Positions 55,113 through 63,135 of a stretch of DNA of 64,000 bases are shown piece by piece; within the stretch, counting starts at the first letter, position 1, and every line of letters begins with the position of its first letter. Position numbers and translations under genes: made by a program. Location: positions 1-64,000 of the forward strand of contig JAFIFG010000045.1 in NCBI GenBank assembly GCA_020832135.1, written 5' to 3'. The DNA is from Clostridiaceae bacterium. GTDB lineage: Bacteria; Bacillota; Clostridia; Peptostreptococcales; Natronincolaceae. Below the pieces are notes generated by a model that did no database searches, was not told where the DNA came from, and saw only the letters and a program-made list of their open reading frames with translations.

Positions 55113-56449
55113 ATTTAACTATTTACTTAGAATCCCTTGGATGTTCTAAAAATCTAATTGATGCTGAAATTATGTTGGGATTATTAAATAAGTATGGATA
55201 TAAACTAACAAATACTATATCAAAAGCTGACGTAATCATTGTTAACACTTGTGGATTTATTGAGTCAGCGAAGGAAGAATCCATTAATAAAATTATTGAG
55301 CTAGGAGCTTTAAAGGAAGAAAGATTGAAATTATTAATTGTTTCTGGCTGTTTAGGAGAAAGGTATTCAACAGAGATTTTAGATGAAATACCAGAAGTAG
55401 ATGCTGTAGTGGGTACAGGGAATTATGATAAAATTATAGATGTTATTAATGAAGCAATAGAGGGTAATAGAACAGCTTATATAGGTGACACAGATAGACT
55501 TTATGATGAATCGTTACCAAGACTACAAACTACTCCAGATTATAGTGCCTATGTAAAGATTTCTGATGGATGTGACAATTATTGTACTTATTGTATCATT
55601 CCAAAATTAAGAGGCAAGTATAGAAGTAGAAAAATAGAGAGTATTGTTGAAGAGGTAAATGGTCTTGCATCTAAGGGAGTAAAAGAAATTGTATTAATTG
55701 CTCAAGATACTACTAGGTATGGTATAGATATCTATGATGAATATGCACTTCCAAAACTTTTAGAAGAGCTAAATAAAATAGAGGGTGTAAAATGGATAAG
55801 ATTATTATACTGCTATCCTGAAATGATCACAGAGAAATTAATAAATGCTATTGCAAATTATGATAAAGTATGTAAGTATATTGATATACCTATTCAACAT
55901 TGTAGTGATCCTATATTGAAGAGAATGAATCGTAGAACTACAAAGAAGGATTTAGAGGCTTTAATAAACAAACTTAAATTACAAATACCTGATATTGTTA
56001 TTAGGACATCATTAATTGTGGGCTTCCCTGGAGAAAAAGAAGAACACTTTAATGAATTAGTGGAATTTGTAAAGAAAATGAAATTTGATAGGTTAGGGGT
56101 ATTCACATACTCACAAGAAGAAGATACTGCTGCTGCAAAGTTTCCTGATCAGGTTTTACAGGAAGTGAAAGTAGAGAGACAAAACATTATAATGGAAATA
56201 CAGCAACAAATATCTCTAACACAAAACAGAGAAAAAATAGGAAAAACCTTAGAGGTTCTAATAGAAGAAAAGTTAGATAATAATAACGAATATATAGGAA
56301 GAACTAAAGGAGATTCTGCTGAAATTGATGGATTAGTATATGTTAGCTCAAACACTCCTTTAAGTAATGGAGAGATAATAAAAGTCAAAATTAATAATGC
56401 TTTAGAGTATGATTTGATAGGGGAGAAGGTAGATGAATTTAGCCAATAA
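55109..56449 (+). CDS. rimO: Ribosomal protein S12 (Asp) methylthiotransferase RimO
   Basis: Radical SAM enzyme that methylthiolates an aspartate of ribosomal protein S12. The 446 residues have an N-terminal UPF0004 domain with Cys ligands C12 (SLGCSKN) and C48 (VNTCGFIES) plus a third in SGCLGER. The radical SAM triad C155-xxx-C159-xx-C162 (CDNYCTYC) follows, with a C-terminal TRAM domain. The ATG overlaps the mnmH stop and the end overlaps pgsA, giving one coupled unit. Confidence 0.96.
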   Translation: MNLTIYLESLGCSKNLIDAEIMLGLLNKYGYKLTNTISKADVIIVNTCGFIESAKEESINKIIELGALKEERLKLLIVSGCLGERYSTEILDEIPEVDAVVGTGNYDKIIDVINEAIEGNRTAYIGDTDRLYDESLPRLQTTPDYSAYVKISDGCDNYCTYCIIPKLRGKYRSRKIESIVEEVNGLASKGVKEIVLIAQDTTRYGIDIYDEYALPKLLEELNKIEGVKWIRLLYCYPEMITEKLINAIANYDKVCKYIDIPIQHCSDPILKRMNRRTTKKDLEALINKLKLQIPDIVIRTSLIVGFPGEKEEHFNELVEFVKKMKFDRLGVFTYSQEEDTAAAKFPDQVLQEVKVERQNIIMEIQQQISLTQNREKIGKTLEVLIEEKLDNNNEYIGRTKGDSAEIDGLVYVSSNTPLSNGEIIKVKINNALEYDLIGEKVDEFSQ

Positions 56450-56969
56450 GTTAACTTTTTTAAGAATTTTTTTAATACCTGTTTTTATGATCTTTCTTCT
56501 AAATAAAATAAACTATGGGGTAGAGATAGCAGCGGTTATATTCATAATAGCAGCAATTACTGATGCTTTAGATGGATATGTAGCTAGAAAAAAGAATCAA
56601 ATTACCACTTTAGGAAAATTCATGGATCCATTAGCTGATAAACTGTTAGTGTCAGCTGCTTTGATATCCTTAGTACAGATGGGGAAACTCTCAGCATTAG
56701 TGGTAGTTATTATTATTGCCCGTGAATTTACAATTAGCATTTTAAGAGCAGTGGCTGCGGCAGAAGGCATAGTGATAGCAGCTAGTTGGTGGGGAAAACT
56801 AAAAACCATTACACAAATTGTTGCTATTGTAGTAGTGTTAATTGATAATTTTCCATTTAAATATATTAATTTTCCATTTGATACCATTATGGTTTGGGTA
56901 GCGGTGATTTTCACGGTGGTTTCAGGAATAGATTATATACGTATTAACAAACATATTTTAAAGCATTAA
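56433..56969 (+). CDS. pgsA: CDP-diacylglycerol-glycerol-3-phosphate 3-phosphatidyltransferase
   Basis: Makes phosphatidylglycerol phosphate from CDP-diacylglycerol, the CdsA product. The 178 residues show the CDP-alcohol phosphotransferase motif [20 protein letters not shown] and then MDPLADKLL, which supply its Asp residues. About four membrane segments are visible. The ATG overlaps the rimO end by 17 bases. A clean terminator follows the stop. Confidence 0.95.
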   Translation: MNLANKLTFLRIFLIPVFMIFLLNKINYGVEIAAVIFIIAAITDALDGYVARKKNQITTLGKFMDPLADKLLVSAALISLVQMGKLSALVVVIIIAREFTISILRAVAAAEGIVIAASWWGKLKTITQIVAIVVVLIDNFPFKYINFPFDTIMVWVAVIFTVVSGIDYIRINKHILKH

Positions 56970-56970
56970 A

Positions 56971-56997
56971 AAAGACATAGAAATATGTCTTTTTTTA
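56971..56997 (+). terminator. Intrinsic terminator after pgsA
   Basis: AAAGACATA (56971-56979) and TATGTCTTT (56984-56992) form a 9-bp stem with a 4-base loop, followed by a continuous T-run. It ends the mnmH-rimO-pgsA unit just before the recA promoter region. Confidence 0.9.
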
Positions 56998-57010
56998 CAT
57001 CATATATTAA

Positions 57011-57072
57011 AAACAAATGTTTGACCTTTTGTTTTCAATAAGGTATAATTATGACATAGGAACATTTGTTCG
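57011..57072 (+). promoter_or_regulatory. recA promoter with two LexA-like operators
   Basis: The promoter is TTGACC (57021-57026), a 17-base spacer and TATAAT (57044-57049), near consensus. A good Gram-positive LexA (DinR) box, GGAACATTTGTTCG, lies at 57059-57072 just after the predicted start point. A weaker one, AAACAAATGTTT, at 57011-57022 overlaps the -35. Both have the half-site, four-base gap, half-site form, so SOS control is well supported. Confidence 0.85.
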
Positions 57073-57091
57073 AAAACAGGAAGGTAGGTGA

Positions 57092-57108
57092 CCAGACAAG
57101 GTCTGGAG
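57092..57108 (+). promoter_or_regulatory. Hairpin overlapping the recA Shine-Dalgarno
   Basis: CCAGAC (57092-57097) and GTCTGG (57101-57106) form a perfect 6-bp stem with a 3-base loop. The 3' arm runs into the ribosome-binding site TGGAG (57104-57108), 5 bases before recA ATG 57114. This could lower or regulate translation. The effect is inferred from sequence only. Confidence 0.5.
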
Positions 57109-57113
57109 ATATT

Positions 57114-58142
57114 ATGGAAAAGAAAAAAGCATTAGAAGCAGCGATTAGCAACATTGAAAAACAATTTGGTAAAGGCTCAATTATGAAATTAGGAGAAGAA
57201 GCAAAGCTAAATTTAGAATGTATTTCTACAGGATCTATTGATCTAGATGTAGCTTTAGGAATTGGCGGTGTACCAAGAGGAAGAGTTATAGAAATCTATG
57301 GTCCGGAATCCTCTGGTAAAACAACAGTTTCCCTTCATATTATAGCGGAGGCTCAAAAAAATGGAGGAACAGCAGCATTTATAGATGCAGAGCATGCATT
57401 GGACCCTAGCTATGCAAGAAAACTTGGTGTAAACACAGATGACTTAATTGTATCACAACCTGATACAGGGGAACAGGCCTTAGAAATAGCAGAAGCATTA
57501 GTTAGAAGTGGAGCTGTCGATGTTATTGTTGTAGATTCTGTTGCCGCATTAGTACCTAAAGCAGAGATTGAAGGTGAAATGGGAGATGCTCACGTAGGTC
57601 TACAAGCGAGATTGATGTCTCAGGCTTTAAGGAAGCTAGCAGGTGCTATCAGCAAGTCTAGAACTACTGCTATTTTTATCAATCAGCTTAGAGAAAAAGT
57701 AGGTATTATGTTTGGAAATCCGGAAACTACTTCAGGGGGAAGAGCATTAAAATTCTATGCTTCCGTTAGATTAGATGTAAGAAGAATAGACGTTATTAAA
57801 CAAGGTAGTGATATTTTAGGTAATAGGACAAGAGTTAAAGTTGTGAAAAATAAAGTAGCTCCTCCATTTAAGCAAGCTGAATTTGATATTATGTATGGTG
57901 AAGGAATCTCAAAAACAGGCGATGTTTTAGATGTAGCTAGTAATTTAGACATCGTTAAAAAAGCAGGGGCTTGGTATAGTTACGGAGACCACAGACTGGG
58001 TCAAGGAAGAGAAAATGCAAAGCAATTCTTAAAAGAGAATCTAGATATATATTTAGATATAGAAAATCAAATTAGAGCAAAATATGATCTGCCAATAGTA
58101 GAAAAAAATAGGGAAGAGATTGTAGAAGAAAAAGCCGAATAA
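57114..58142 (+). CDS. recA: Recombinase RecA
   Basis: Strand-exchange ATPase that also triggers LexA self-cleavage. TCTGGAG fixes ATG 57114, giving 342 residues; the frame upstream to 57066 contains the LexA box and is not coding. Walker A is at 63-70 (GPESSGKT), and [14 protein letters not shown] is the family signature. Motifs for the DNA-binding loops are INQLREKVG and [14 protein letters not shown]. Length and sequence are normal. Confidence 0.98.
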   Translation: MEKKKALEAAISNIEKQFGKGSIMKLGEEAKLNLECISTGSIDLDVALGIGGVPRGRVIEIYGPESSGKTTVSLHIIAEAQKNGGTAAFIDAEHALDPSYARKLGVNTDDLIVSQPDTGEQALEIAEALVRSGAVDVIVVDSVAALVPKAEIEGEMGDAHVGLQARLMSQALRKLAGAISKSRTTAIFINQLREKVGIMFGNPETTSGGRALKFYASVRLDVRRIDVIKQGSDILGNRTRVKVVKNKVAPPFKQAEFDIMYGEGISKTGDVLDVASNLDIVKKAGAWYSYGDHRLGQGRENAKQFLKENLDIYLDIENQIRAKYDLPIVEKNREEIVEEKAE

Positions 58143-58150
58143 CTCTTTGA

Positions 58151-58184
58151 AAAGAGCTTCAATAACATATGAAGTTCTTTTTTT
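58151..58184 (+). terminator. Intrinsic terminator after recA
   Basis: AGAGCTTCA (58153-58161) and TGAAGTTCT (58170-58178) form a 9-bp stem with one G-T pair, extended by A-T pairs, and are followed by a run of seven or more Ts. It closes the recA transcript. Confidence 0.88.
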
Positions 58185-58264
58185 ATACATAGTATTATTA
58201 TACAATCTGCCAGTAAATGGTAAGAATACATTAGAGTTATTATAATTATCAGGAAGAATCTAGC

Positions 58265-58293
58265 TTGACACAAAATTAAAAAAGATATACAAT
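58265..58293 (+). promoter_or_regulatory. SigA-type promoter for rny
   Basis: TTGACA (58265-58270), a 17-base spacer and TACAAT (58288-58293). The transcript would start near 58300 and have a leader of about 117 bases before the rny start. Within that leader lie an AT-rich hairpin (AAACTTTTAA/TTAAAAGTTT, 58328-58358) followed by TTATT, and a second one abutting the Shine-Dalgarno (TTTATTA/TAATAAA, 58384-58402). Confidence 0.75.
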
Positions 58294-58416
58294 AAAAAGA
58301 AATCATGGTGGTTATATGATTTTTTTCAAACTTTTAAGACATAGTAATTTAAAAGTTTTTATTAATGCGATGAAGAAAAGTGTTTTATTAAAACTTAATA
58401 AAGGAGGTGTCCACGT

Positions 58417-59958
58417 ATTAATAATGGTCTAATCATACTAATAGGTTTAATTGCTGCTATAGTAGGATGCCTTATCGGCTATTTTATTCGAAAGAATATT
58501 GCGGAGGGGAAAATTAATAGTGCTGAAGAATTGGCTAAAAAATTAGTTGAAGAAGCTGAAAAAGATGCTGAAACTTCTAAAAAAGAAATTTTATTAGAAG
58601 CCAAAGAAGAAGTGCATAGACTTCGTAATGAATTTGAACGAGAAAGTAGAGAAAGGCGAAATGAACTACAGCGCATTGAAAGAAGATTAATTCAAAAAGA
58701 AGAAAGTTTAGATAAAAAGTCCGATGTGTTAGAGAATAAAGACGAAAAGTTGAATAAAAAGTTAAGAGATATAGAGTCTCAACAACAAGAAATTCAAACG
58801 ATTTGTGAAAAACAACTTCAAAAGTTAGAAGAGTTATCTGGCCTAACATCGGAAGAAGCAAGAAGTCTTTTATTGAATGATATCGAAAAAGAAATTAAAC
58901 ATGAAGCTGCAATAATGGTGAAGGATATAGAATCAAAAGCCAAAGAAGAAGCAGATAAAAAAGCTAAAGAAATCATTACCTATGCTATTCAGAAATGTGC
59001 AGCTGATCATGTGGCAGAAACTACTGTTACGGTAGTTCAACTACCTAATGATGAAATGAAGGGTAGAATCATTGGAAGAGAAGGTAGAAACATAAGAACC
59101 TTAGAAACATTAACAGGAATTGACTTAATTATCGATGATACACCTGAAGCAGTAATCCTATCCGGCTTTGATGCTATAAGACGTGAAGTTGCAAGGTTAG
59201 CCTTAGAAAAGCTAATAGTAGACGGTAGAATACATCCAGCTAGGATAGAAGAGATGGTTGAAAAAGCTAAGCGTGATGTGGATAATATCATTAAAGAAGA
59301 AGGTGAACAAGCTACATTTGACACTGGAGTTCATGGCCTTCACCCTGAACTTATTAAGTTGTTGGGAAGGTTAAAGTATAGAACAAGCTATGGTCAAAAT
59401 GTACTAAAACATTCTATCGAAGTGTCGTACTTAGCTGGAATTATGGCAGCTGAATTAGGAGTGGATGTAAAGTTAGCTAAAAGAGCCGGACTTTTACATG
59501 ATATAGGAAAAGCAGTGGATCATGAGATAGAAGGGACACATGTGGAAATAGGTATGGAATTACTTAGAAAATACAAAGAATCTAAAGATGTAATTCATGC
59601 TATGTCTACACATCATGGTGATTATGAACCTGAAACAGTTGAAGCAGTTTTAATTACAGCTGCAGATGCTATATCAGCTGCTAGACCTGGAGCAAGGCGA
59701 GAAACTTTGGAATCTTATATTAAGCGCTTGGAAAAACTCGAAGAAATAGCCAATAGTTATGATGGGGTTGATAAGTCATTTGCTATTCAGGCGGGAAGAG
59801 AAATAAGAATCATGGTTAAGCCAGAAGCCTATAATGATGAAGAAATGGTTATATTGGCTAGAGACATGACGAAATGCATAGAATCTGAGTTAGAATATCC
59901 TGGACAAATTAAAGTCCATATTATTAGAGAGACACGAGCTATAGAATATGCAAAATAA
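58417..59958 (+). CDS. rny: Ribonuclease Y, with probable AUU start codon
   Basis: Membrane-anchored endoribonuclease that begins mRNA decay. No ATG, GTG or TTG occurs in frame between the stops at 58396-58401 and TTG 58531, yet this stretch encodes the family's membrane anchor ([20 protein letters not shown]). AGGAGGTGT (58402-58410) points to ATT 58417, giving 513 residues, the expected family length. After the anchor come a coiled coil, a KH domain ([18 protein letters not shown]) and an HD domain ([13 protein letters not shown]361-D362). A start at 58531 would lose the anchor. Confidence 0.9.
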   Translation: MNNGLIILIGLIAAIVGCLIGYFIRKNIAEGKINSAEELAKKLVEEAEKDAETSKKEILLEAKEEVHRLRNEFERESRERRNELQRIERRLIQKEESLDKKSDVLENKDEKLNKKLRDIESQQQEIQTICEKQLQKLEELSGLTSEEARSLLLNDIEKEIKHEAAIMVKDIESKAKEEADKKAKEIITYAIQKCAADHVAETTVTVVQLPNDEMKGRIIGREGRNIRTLETLTGIDLIIDDTPEAVILSGFDAIRREVARLALEKLIVDGRIHPARIEEMVEKAKRDVDNIIKEEGEQATFDTGVHGLHPELIKLLGRLKYRTSYGQNVLKHSIEVSYLAGIMAAELGVDVKLAKRAGLLHDIGKAVDHEIEGTHVEIGMELLRKYKESKDVIHAMSTHHGDYEPETVEAVLITAADAISAARPGARRETLESYIKRLEKLEEIANSYDGVDKSFAIQAGREIRIMVKPEAYNDEEMVILARDMTKCIESELEYPGQIKVHIIRETRAIEYAK

Positions 59959-59990
59959 AAACTGCCACCGGCAGTTTTTATTTTTTTTAA
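59957..59990 (+). terminator. Intrinsic terminator after rny
   Basis: AAAAACTGCC (59957-59966) and GGCAGTTTTT (59970-59979) form a 10-bp stem with a 3-base loop, followed by ATTTTTTTT. It starts at the rny stop codon. Confidence 0.92.
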
Positions 59991-60028
59991 AAATAAATGT
60001 AATATTTTTTCCTAAATTTTATGAAAAA

Positions 60029-60055
60029 GCAGGTATTTTTTAAAAAAAGTAGAAT
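60029..60055 (+). promoter_or_regulatory. Candidate SigH promoter for spoVS
   Basis: GCAGGTATT (60029-60037), an 11-base spacer, and GTAGAAT (60049-60055) match the SigH pattern (RnAGGAwWW, 11-12 bases, RnnGAAT) with one mismatch in the -35. Bacillus spoVS is SigH-dependent. The site is ~65 bases before the spoVS start and just after the rny terminator, in the only gap where the gene's promoter can lie. Confidence 0.6.
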
Positions 60056-60120
60056 AGTAATAAAAGATATTCAATATTCTACTAAATCAAACATATTATA
60101 TCAAAGGGGGCTTTTAACTA

Positions 60121-60381
60121 ATGGAAGTTTTAAAAGTATCAGCAAAATCAAAACCAAATTCTGTTGCAGGAGCATTAGCAGGTGTTTTAAGAGAAAGAGG
60201 ATCTGCTGAAATCCAAGCTATTGGTGCTGGAGCTCTAAATCAAGCAGTAAAAGCAGTAGCAATTGCACGGGGATTCGTAGCTCCTAGTGGAATTGATTTA
60301 ATATGTATACCTGCATTTACTGATATTGAAATAGATGGTGAAGAAAGAACAGCTATCAAATTAATTGTAGAACCTAGATAG
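60121..60381 (+). CDS. spoVS: Stage V sporulation protein S
   Basis: Small Alba-like protein that affects septation and spore coat assembly. The 86 residues are close to the canonical sequence: MEVLKVSAKSKPNSVAGALA at the start, GAGALNQAVKAVAIARGFVA in the middle and TAIKLIVEPR at the end. AAAGGGGGC precedes ATG 60121. It stands alone between two strong terminators. Confidence 0.97.
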   Translation: MEVLKVSAKSKPNSVAGALAGVLRERGSAEIQAIGAGALNQAVKAVAIARGFVAPSGIDLICIPAFTDIEIDGEERTAIKLIVEPR

Positions 60382-60392
60382 TAATTAACTAT

Positions 60393-60428
60393 TATAAAAA
60401 GCCTGCTATTGTAGCAGGCTTTTTATAA
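60393..60428 (+). terminator. Strong bidirectional terminator after spoVS
   Basis: Bases 60393-60408 pair with 60412-60428 around loop TTG. The GC core is AGCCTGCTA/TAGCAGGCT, flanked by A-run and T-run arms, so the sequence can terminate in both directions. Confidence 0.93.
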
Positions 60429-60434
60429 TTAGTA

Positions 60435-60464
60435 TTGACATTTTTAAGATAAAAGTTCTATTAT
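60435..60464 (+). promoter_or_regulatory. SigA-type promoter for the PHP-padR pair
   Basis: TTGACA (60435-60440), an 18-base spacer and TATTAT (60459-60464). It lies directly after the spoVS terminator and ~65 bases before the PHP gene. Confidence 0.65.
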
Positions 60465-60528
60465 TTAATGTATTAGGTAATAATTCATATAAAGCAAATA
60501 CTACTTTACATGGACAGGGAGTTATATT

Positions 60529-61365
60529 ATGAATTATATTGATATGCATACACATACAACGGCTTCAGATGGTACATACACACCTATACAACTTGTGGAT
60601 TATGCCATAAAAAAGGGGTTAAATGCTATTGCTATAACAGATCACGATACGATTGATGGAATAGAAGAAGCCATGGTTTATTGTAGAAAAATACCTAATT
60701 TCTTTGTTTTACCGGGTATAGAATTAAGTACTGAATATTTAGATGAAGAAGTACATATTTTAGGCTATAATATTAATTATAAATTTAAAGAGTTATTGAA
60801 TCTTCTTAATACTATACAAAAGCAGAGGATAGATAGGGTAAATCAAATCATCCATAAGCTTAATGCTTTAGATATATCCATTACATATGAAGAGGTTATC
60901 AAAATAGCAGGGGGAGGGACTATAGGTAGACCTCATATAGCTAGGATATTAGTAGAAAAAAAATATGTTGATACTATAGAGGGTGCTTTTCAAAAATTTT
61001 TAAACAAAGGTGCACCAGCCTATGCACCAAGATATAAGTTAAGTCCTTGTGAAGCAATAGACATAATAAAAAAAGCAGGGGGACATGTCAGTATTGCACA
61101 CCCAGGTCTTATCCAAAATAAAAGGATATTAAATAATCTATTGGAAAAGGAAGTAGATGGTATTGAAGTATATCATCCAGACCATAAAGAGAAGAACTGT
61201 AATGAGTTTCTAACAATAGCAAAAACTCATGGTATAATTGTTACAGGAGGGTCAGACTTTCACAGCCCTCCACAGAACAAAAATAAAAGACATGGTGATT
61301 TAGGCAGTAAAACAGTGTTGATTAATAGCATAGAAAAATTTCTTCATAATATTGAGGAGTGGTGA
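60529..61365 (+). CDS. PHP-domain phosphoesterase (RNase AM / YciV-TrpH family)
   Basis: Metal-dependent phosphatase; family members hydrolyse 3',5'-nucleotide bisphosphates or trim RNA 5' ends. The 278 residues begin with the metal-binding MHTHTTASDGT (H7, H9). Further family motifs are AITDHDTIDG, LPGIELST and the late GSDFHSP. TTATATT precedes ATG 60529, with GGGAG at 60518-60522. It ends overlapping the frame upstream of padR, so the two are probably co-transcribed. Confidence 0.9.
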   Translation: MNYIDMHTHTTASDGTYTPIQLVDYAIKKGLNAIAITDHDTIDGIEEAMVYCRKIPNFFVLPGIELSTEYLDEEVHILGYNINYKFKELLNLLNTIQKQRIDRVNQIIHKLNALDISITYEEVIKIAGGGTIGRPHIARILVEKKYVDTIEGAFQKFLNKGAPAYAPRYKLSPCEAIDIIKKAGGHVSIAHPGLIQNKRILNNLLEKEVDGIEVYHPDHKEKNCNEFLTIAKTHGIIVTGGSDFHSPPQNKNKRHGDLGSKTVLINSIEKFLHNIEEW

Positions 61366-61367
61366 TT

Positions 61368-61748
61368 ATGACAGTAACTAAAGGGGAAAGAAATAGACAA
61401 TTCCCTTCTAAAATAAGCACAACACAATTTGTCAAATTATATATTTTACACCTTTTATCTCAAAAAAGTTTTTATGGCAACGAATTAATAGAAGAAATAA
61501 AAACTAGAATGAGTTATAAGTGGGAACCTAGCCCAGGAATGATGTATCCTTTGCTTAGAGAATTAGAAAGCAATAATTATATTAAGGGTTGGTGGGAAGA
61601 ACCTGATAAAAGATCCATCAGACATTATCGAATTACTGATGAAGGTTTAGAGCATTATAGTAATATCAAAAGATTATATGAACCTGTATTACAGGATTCA
61701 CTCACTATTATTAAAAATACTCTAAAAGATATATATAAATACTCATAA
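61368..61748 (+). CDS. PadR-family transcriptional regulator
   Basis: Winged-helix repressor family, often controlling transporters or stress genes; the target here is unknown. GAGTGGTGATT supports ATG 61368, giving 126 residues. The PadR core is YILHLLSQKSFYGNELIEEI followed by PSPGMMYPLLRELESNNYI, with the wing in HYRITDEG. The C-terminal dimerisation helix is short. No ABC or efflux gene lies next to it, unlike many PadR loci. Confidence 0.9.
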   Translation: MTVTKGERNRQFPSKISTTQFVKLYILHLLSQKSFYGNELIEEIKTRMSYKWEPSPGMMYPLLRELESNNYIKGWWEEPDKRSIRHYRITDEGLEHYSNIKRLYEPVLQDSLTIIKNTLKDIYKYS

Positions 61749-61869
61749 ATTGTTAAATATATCTATGAGAAATTGAAAAAATTTGTTAAAATGAAATGTG
61801 TACATAGTATAAATGAAAAAACAAATAAAAAGTATAAGTATTATTATAATATAATTGGAGGGAAAATAA

Positions 61870-63063
61870 ATGAATTTACAACTTTCAAGAAAAAATTTAA
61901 ATATTTCACCATCAGTAACTTTAACTATTAATGCTAAAGCAAATCAAATGAAGTCAGAGGGTACTGATGTTATTTCTTTTGGTGTAGGAGAGCCAGACTT
62001 TGCAACACCAGAAAATATTAAAGAAGCTGGCATAAATGCTATTAATAAAGGCCAAACAGGGTATACTGCTGCTACAGGGTTGCCAGAGCTGAAAAAAGTA
62101 ATTTGCAAGAAGCTACAAAATGAAAACAGACTATCTTATCAGCCAGAGAATATTATTGTTTCTAATGGTGCTAAACACTCTTTATATAATGCATTTCAAG
62201 CAATTTGTAATCCTGGCGATGAGGTGATTATACCTGTACCTTATTGGGTTAGTTACCCAGAATTAGTTAAAATGGCTGAAGCTACCCCTATATATGTTGA
62301 ATGCAGTGAAGAAAATAACTTCAAGCTTAAAAAACAAGATTTACTAGCGGCAATAACCTCTAATACAAAAGCAATTATATTAACTAGTCCCTCTAATCCT
62401 ACAGGATCTGTTTATACAAAAACAGAATTGCAGGAAATCGCAGCAATAGCGGTTAAAAATAATATTATTGTAGTGGCTGATGAAATCTATGAAAAGTTAG
62501 TTTATGATGGAGAAAAACATATTAGTATTGCCAGTTTAAATGAAGATATAAAAGATTTAACCGTAGTCATTAACGGAATGTCAAAAGGGTATGCCATGAC
62601 TGGATGGAGAATAGGATATACTGCATCAAATTTAGAAATTGCAAAAGTCATGGGAAATATACAAAGTCATGCTACTTCTAATGCTAATACTATTGCTCAA
62701 CACGCTAGTATTGAAGGACTAGAAGGAGATCAAAGTTCCTTACGAGTAATGCTTGAAGCTTTTGACGATAGAAGAAAATATATGGTAAATAGAGTAAATG
62801 AAATCAAAGATGTGTCTTGTATCACACCTAAAGGTGCTTTCTATGTCATGATGAATATTTCTAAGTGGATTGGCAAAGAAATAGAAGGAAGAAAGATCAA
62901 TAACTCTGTAGATTTCGCGGAAGTATTATTAGAAAATGCTAAAGTAGCTGTTGTACCTGGATTAGCCTTTGGAGCTGACGATTTTATTCGTTTATCCTAT
63001 GCAACATCTATAGATAATATAAAAGAAGGGCTTAATCGAATTGATGAATGTCTTAATAAATAA
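61870..63063 (+). CDS. aspB: Class I pyridoxal-phosphate aminotransferase, aspartate type
   Basis: Aspartate or aromatic aminotransferase, probably glutamate/aspartate to oxo-acid. The 397 residues have the Schiff-base lysine K239 in NGMSKGYAMTGWRIGY. Substrate and cofactor motifs are GVGEPDFATPENIK (N-terminal), SPSNPTGSVYTK and VADEIYEKLVYDG. Length fits subgroup Ib. TTGGAGGG precedes ATG 61870. Exact substrate cannot be set from sequence alone. Confidence 0.92.
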   Translation: MNLQLSRKNLNISPSVTLTINAKANQMKSEGTDVISFGVGEPDFATPENIKEAGINAINKGQTGYTAATGLPELKKVICKKLQNENRLSYQPENIIVSNGAKHSLYNAFQAICNPGDEVIIPVPYWVSYPELVKMAEATPIYVECSEENNFKLKKQDLLAAITSNTKAIILTSPSNPTGSVYTKTELQEIAAIAVKNNIIVVADEIYEKLVYDGEKHISIASLNEDIKDLTVVINGMSKGYAMTGWRIGYTASNLEIAKVMGNIQSHATSNANTIAQHASIEGLEGDQSSLRVMLEAFDDRRKYMVNRVNEIKDVSCITPKGAFYVMMNISKWIGKEIEGRKINNSVDFAEVLLENAKVAVVPGLAFGADDFIRLSYATSIDNIKEGLNRIDECLNK

Positions 63064-63090
63064 GATATGAGTACTTCTCATATCTTATTT
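63061..63090 (+). terminator. Terminator at the aminotransferase stop codon
   Basis: TAAGATATGAG (63061-63071) pairs with CTCATATCTTA (63077-63087) over 11 bp around loop TACTT, followed by TTTATT. The 5' arm begins with the stop codon TAA. Confidence 0.82.
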
Positions 63091-63135
63091 ATTAATATAA
63101 TTAAATCTTGAGTAATTAGAGAGGAGCTATAGATA

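Noticed and set aside
57066-57113. N-terminal extension of RecA
   Set aside because: The extension would translate the LexA operator and the leader hairpin. TGGAG before ATG 57114 and the family N-terminus support the shorter protein.
60021-60209. 62-codon + strand frame overlapping the start of spoVS
   Set aside because: It covers the spoVS promoter and overlaps the conserved spoVS frame out of register. It has no ribosome-binding site, and its basic low-complexity composition reflects AT-rich non-coding DNA.
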